Source: Rickettsiaceae bacterium
GTDB lineage: Bacteria; Pseudomonadota; Alphaproteobacteria; Rickettsiales; Rickettsiaceae
NCBI GenBank assembly: GCA_017995275.1
Contig: JAGOJE010000052.1
Span: 1-7,021, forward strand
Length of the DNA stretch: 7,021 bases
Reading direction: 5' to 3'
The first letter of the stretch is position 1, and every line of letters begins with the position of its first letter. A program made the translations under genes and the position numbers. The notes beneath the pieces were generated by a model. That model made no database searches and had not been told where the DNA came from. It saw only the letters and a list, made by a program, of their open reading frames with translations. Positions 5,152 to 7,021 of the stretch are shown piece after piece.

Positions 5152-5598
5152 ATGATAAAAAAAATAATCTGTGTAATGGTTTTGTCAGCATTAGCTGTTT
5201 GTAGTTTTGCTTCAAGTGGGAGTCAGAATTCAACAGTGAAACTTGCAATAACAGGGGCTTGGGCTAGAAGCTCTCTTGCGCCTAATCTGAACTCTGCTGT
5301 ATATATGCTTGTTAAAAACACTAACAATAAAGAATATGTCATTATAGGCGCATCAGCCCCTTTAATAGCAAATAGGGTGGAATTGCATGATAGCTATTTA
5401 GATGAGCAGAAAATCAGCAGAATGCGAAATGTAGACAAAGTAGTTGTTCCCGCACAAAGCTCTCTTGAGTTAAAACCAGGTGGAACTCACATAATGCTTA
5501 TGGACCTTAAACAGGAACTAAAAACTGGTGACAAATTCACGATAAAGCTCAAAATAGAAAATGTAGGTGTTATCGACGTAGAGGTAGAAGTTAAGTAG
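5152..5598 (+). CDS. Secreted PCu(A)C-type copper chaperone (DUF461 family)
   Basis: Proteins of this family carry Cu(I) in the periplasm and deliver it to the CuA/CuB centres of cytochrome c oxidase or other copper enzymes. The 148-residue product begins with a signal peptide: MIKK, a hydrophobic core to about residue 18, and probable cleavage after SFA (18-20). C17 follows LAV, which is not a proper lipobox, so a lipoprotein is unlikely. The mature beta domain carries the family motif H(M)X10MX21HXM with exact spacing: H79, M91, H113 and M115 (GGTHIM). The optional Met after the first His is Asp here (VELHD). LKPGG (107-111) and the end of the motif (IMLMDL, 114-119) are well conserved. The gene is alone on the plus strand, directly after the palindromic repeat; no oxidase-assembly partner (Sco, Cox11) is in the window. 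An aerobic, cytochrome-oxidase-bearing cell is implied. Confidence 0.9.
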   Translation: MIKKIICVMVLSALAVCSFASSGSQNSTVKLAITGAWARSSLAPNLNSAVYMLVKNTNNKEYVIIGASAPLIANRVELHDSYLDEQKISRMRNVDKVVVPAQSSLELKPGGTHIMLMDLKQELKTGDKFTIKLKIENVGVIDVEVEVK

Positions 5599-5656
5599 AT
5601 TATCTTGCGTTAGAAAGCTTAATGTTGCAGGGGTTGTGATAAAAATGGCCGTAAGG

Positions 5657-6376
5657 TTATACTATAGCGATTGAGAGGGCTAGTACCTCTTTCGCACCGG
5701 CTTTTTTTAGGATTTTTGCGCAGTGGTTTATAGTTGTGCCGGTGGTGATTACATCGTCTACCAATATCACTTTTTTTCCCTTTACTCTTTCTCCACCAGA
5801 TATTTGAATCGAAGCACTAATATTAGCGATTCTTTCCTTGCGACTGAGTTTCGTCTGGCTTTTTGTCCATTTGACTTTAGATAAAAGATCGGCAATGACC
5901 TCAATACCAGTCCTTTTACTTATTGAGTTTGCTATCATTTGTGGTGGATTATACATACGAAATAGGCGTTTGAATCTATACATAGGCACGGGCACTATAA
6001 TGCTTGCATCATCCATTTCATTTGCGTATCTTTCGCATAGCATTTTTGCAAATTGTTTAGCTAAAACTGTTTTATCGTAATATTTAAATGCATGTATTAT
6101 ATTTTTGCTATTTTCATCAAATTTGAATATTGCTCGCGCTCTATCAAAGGCTGGTGGCGATGAAATGCATTTTAAGCAGTTACTGTAAGCTTCTAAAGTC
6201 CTTAGTTCAAATTCAGTTCCACATGTCTTGCAAAAGGGGGATGTTATGAAGTTGAATTTCTGCCAGCAAGACCCACAAAAGCCGTCTTCTCCTTGTATAA
6301 ATTCCGCGCATGAAAAACATCTTTTTGGCAAAATATATTCTACAGTTTTTTTTAGTAAATTTATAAATCCACCCAC
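5657..6376 (-). CDS. comF: ComF family protein (double zinc-ribbon plus phosphoribosyltransferase-like domain)
   Basis: ComF proteins are needed for natural transformation in Bacillus and Haemophilus-type systems, probably in cytoplasmic handling of incoming single strands; they are also widespread in bacteria not known to be competent. The 239-residue product opens with two cysteine clusters that look like zinc-binding knuckles: C20/C23 with C34/C37, and C49/C52 with C67/C70. The C-terminal half is a type I phosphoribosyltransferase-like fold with VPVPM (128-132) and the PRPP-loop motif VILVDDVITTGTT (203-215). The usual RxFNQ segment reads RMYNPPQ here (140-146), and QTKLSRKERIANI (174-186) is retained. 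The start is GTG at 6376-6374, inside the end of miaA (16-base overlap), with GGAG (6391-6388) eleven bases upstream, so translational coupling is likely. The gene may be retained for a role other than DNA uptake; the window holds no other competence gene. Confidence 0.93.
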   Translation of the reverse strand: MGGFINLLKKTVEYILPKRCFSCAEFIQGEDGFCGSCWQKFNFITSPFCKTCGTEFELRTLEAYSNCLKCISSPPAFDRARAIFKFDENSKNIIHAFKYYDKTVLAKQFAKMLCERYANEMDDASIIVPVPMYRFKRLFRMYNPPQMIANSISKRTGIEVIADLLSKVKWTKSQTKLSRKERIANISASIQISGGERVKGKKVILVDDVITTGTTINHCAKILKKAGAKEVLALSIAIV

Positions 6377-7021
6377 TTTGTAATATTCTCCAAAATATTG
6401 TAATATTGATCTATTGACGAAAACGATAGTGTTTTTTTATTTTGTAATTGATGCGTAAACCATGTTACTTGCCTTTTTGCATATCGTCTGGTTTTTGTTT
6501 GAGCTAGATTTATTGCCTCGTCCAGAGTTACTTCAGAATTCAGATAAGATTTTAATTCCATGAAACCAAGAGCGGGGCTTTGCTTTTCGAGGTTGGATCT
6601 TACTTCATCTAGCGCTCCTATCTCTAGTAATTTCAAGAATCTGTCATTACAATTTTTATATAGCAATTCTCTATCTGGAGATAACATAAATACAGAAATG
6701 TTATAATCATCCAGAGGGCTTTTTGTAGGTAGGCTATTAAAATATAATATAGACTTACCTGTCCCGCGGAAAACTTCATAAGCTCTTATCATCCGCTGTT
6801 TATCTCCAGCCTTTATATGAGAAGCGGCGGCAGAATCTAGATCGGATAACATTCTATGAAATTCTTCTTTACTTGAGCTTTCCATAAGATTTTGGGCCTC
6901 TTTTTTGATTTCAGGGTCTATATCTGGTACGGCATTTATTCCCATCACCAATCCATTTATATAAAGCCCAGTACCACCAACTATTATAGGCAGTTTTTTA
7001 CTTTCTAAAGTTCTTATGGCA
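6361..7021 (-). CDS. miaA: tRNA dimethylallyltransferase MiaA, N-terminal part beyond the right edge
   Basis: MiaA transfers the dimethylallyl group from DMAPP to N6 of A37 in tRNAs that read UNN codons, the first step towards ms2i6A. I read the frame through the window edge, giving 219 visible residues against about 300 in a full protein. The missing part should hold the P-loop and the DSTQVY-type segment. The visible sequence starts with PIIVGGTGLYINGLVMGI (encoded just inside the edge, about 7000-6940), the family's substrate-channel signature. It continues with DKQRMIRAYEVFRGTGKS, FMLSPDRELLY, the ALGFMELKSYL stretch (the equivalent of the usual AxGYxE) and TKTRRYAKRQVTWF near the C terminus, which contacts tRNA. 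An internal ATG at 6951 is not the start, because the conserved sequence runs upstream of it without a stop. It is followed by comF with a 16-base overlap, forming a two-gene unit. Confidence 0.96.
   Translation of the reverse strand, partial: AIRTLESKKLPIIVGGTGLYINGLVMGINAVPDIDPEIKKEAQNLMESSSKEEFHRMLSDLDSAAASHIKAGDKQRMIRAYEVFRGTGKSILYFNSLPTKSPLDDYNISVFMLSPDRELLYKNCNDRFLKLLEIGALDEVRSNLEKQSPALGFMELKSYLNSEVTLDEAINLAQTKTRRYAKRQVTWFTHQLQNKKTLSFSSIDQYYNILENITKWVDL

Noticed and set aside
5599..5656. Terminator or small gene between the copper chaperone and comF
   Set aside because: No convincing stem with a T run and no ribosome-site-led ORF is visible in these 58 bases.
5838..6080. Plus-strand open frame of 80 codons
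   Set aside because: It is antisense to the phosphoribosyltransferase-like half of comF.
6361..6951. Treating the ATG at 6951 as the miaA start
   Set aside because: Conserved MiaA sequence (PIIVGGTGLYING) continues upstream in frame to the window edge.

Overview
This window is AT-rich, densely packed bacterial DNA. It contains seven protein genes with recognisable families, one unrecognised membrane-protein gene, one tRNA gene and one structured palindromic repeat. The protein sequences look alphaproteobacterial: KdsB has the NLQGDLP form and an LEKxEKLEQLRALE segment, and Gmk starts with the RSYGMMIIISSPSGAGK arrangement. AT-rich wobble positions, an MFS carrier of the ProP/metabolite:H+ symporter type and a palindromic repeat with GC-rich arms fit a host-associated lineage such as Rickettsiales or Holosporales. 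The kdsB gene implies a Kdo-containing LPS, which argues against Anaplasma/Ehrlichia/Wolbachia relatives. The exact genus cannot be read from this window.

Layout. Positions 1-2570 (minus strand) hold an MFS transporter gene followed by mutL. The two reading frames overlap by 20 bases and mutL runs off the left edge. Positions 2571-2762 are a divergent control region with a near-consensus plus-strand promoter (TTGACA-17-TATAGT), a hairpin and a tiny possible leader ORF. Positions 2763-3332 (plus) encode an unrecognised protein with one membrane anchor. Convergent to it, with a 7-base gap, is gmk (3340-3963, minus), preceded on the same strand by tRNA-Lys(UUU) (3987-4062). A compact divergent promoter region (4063-4133) then leads to kdsB (4134-4859, plus).

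Positions 4860-5151 hold no gene. Their main content is a palindromic repeat (about 4937-5090). It is followed by a secreted PCuAC-type copper chaperone gene (5152-5598, plus). Convergent to that is a minus-strand pair, miaA (cut by the right edge) and comF (5657-6376), overlapping by 16 bases.

How the genes work together. Most are housekeeping functions: mismatch repair (MutL), GMP phosphorylation (Gmk), lysine decoding (tRNA-Lys), CMP-Kdo supply for LPS (KdsB), tRNA A37 prenylation (MiaA), periplasmic copper delivery (PCuAC) and a DNA-uptake-associated protein (ComF). No multi-gene pathway links them; adjacency reflects compaction and short operons. I see no phage, CRISPR, toxin-antitoxin or biosynthetic system. 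The least explained items are the 189-residue membrane protein with its structured leader, and the palindromic repeat upstream of the copper-chaperone gene.
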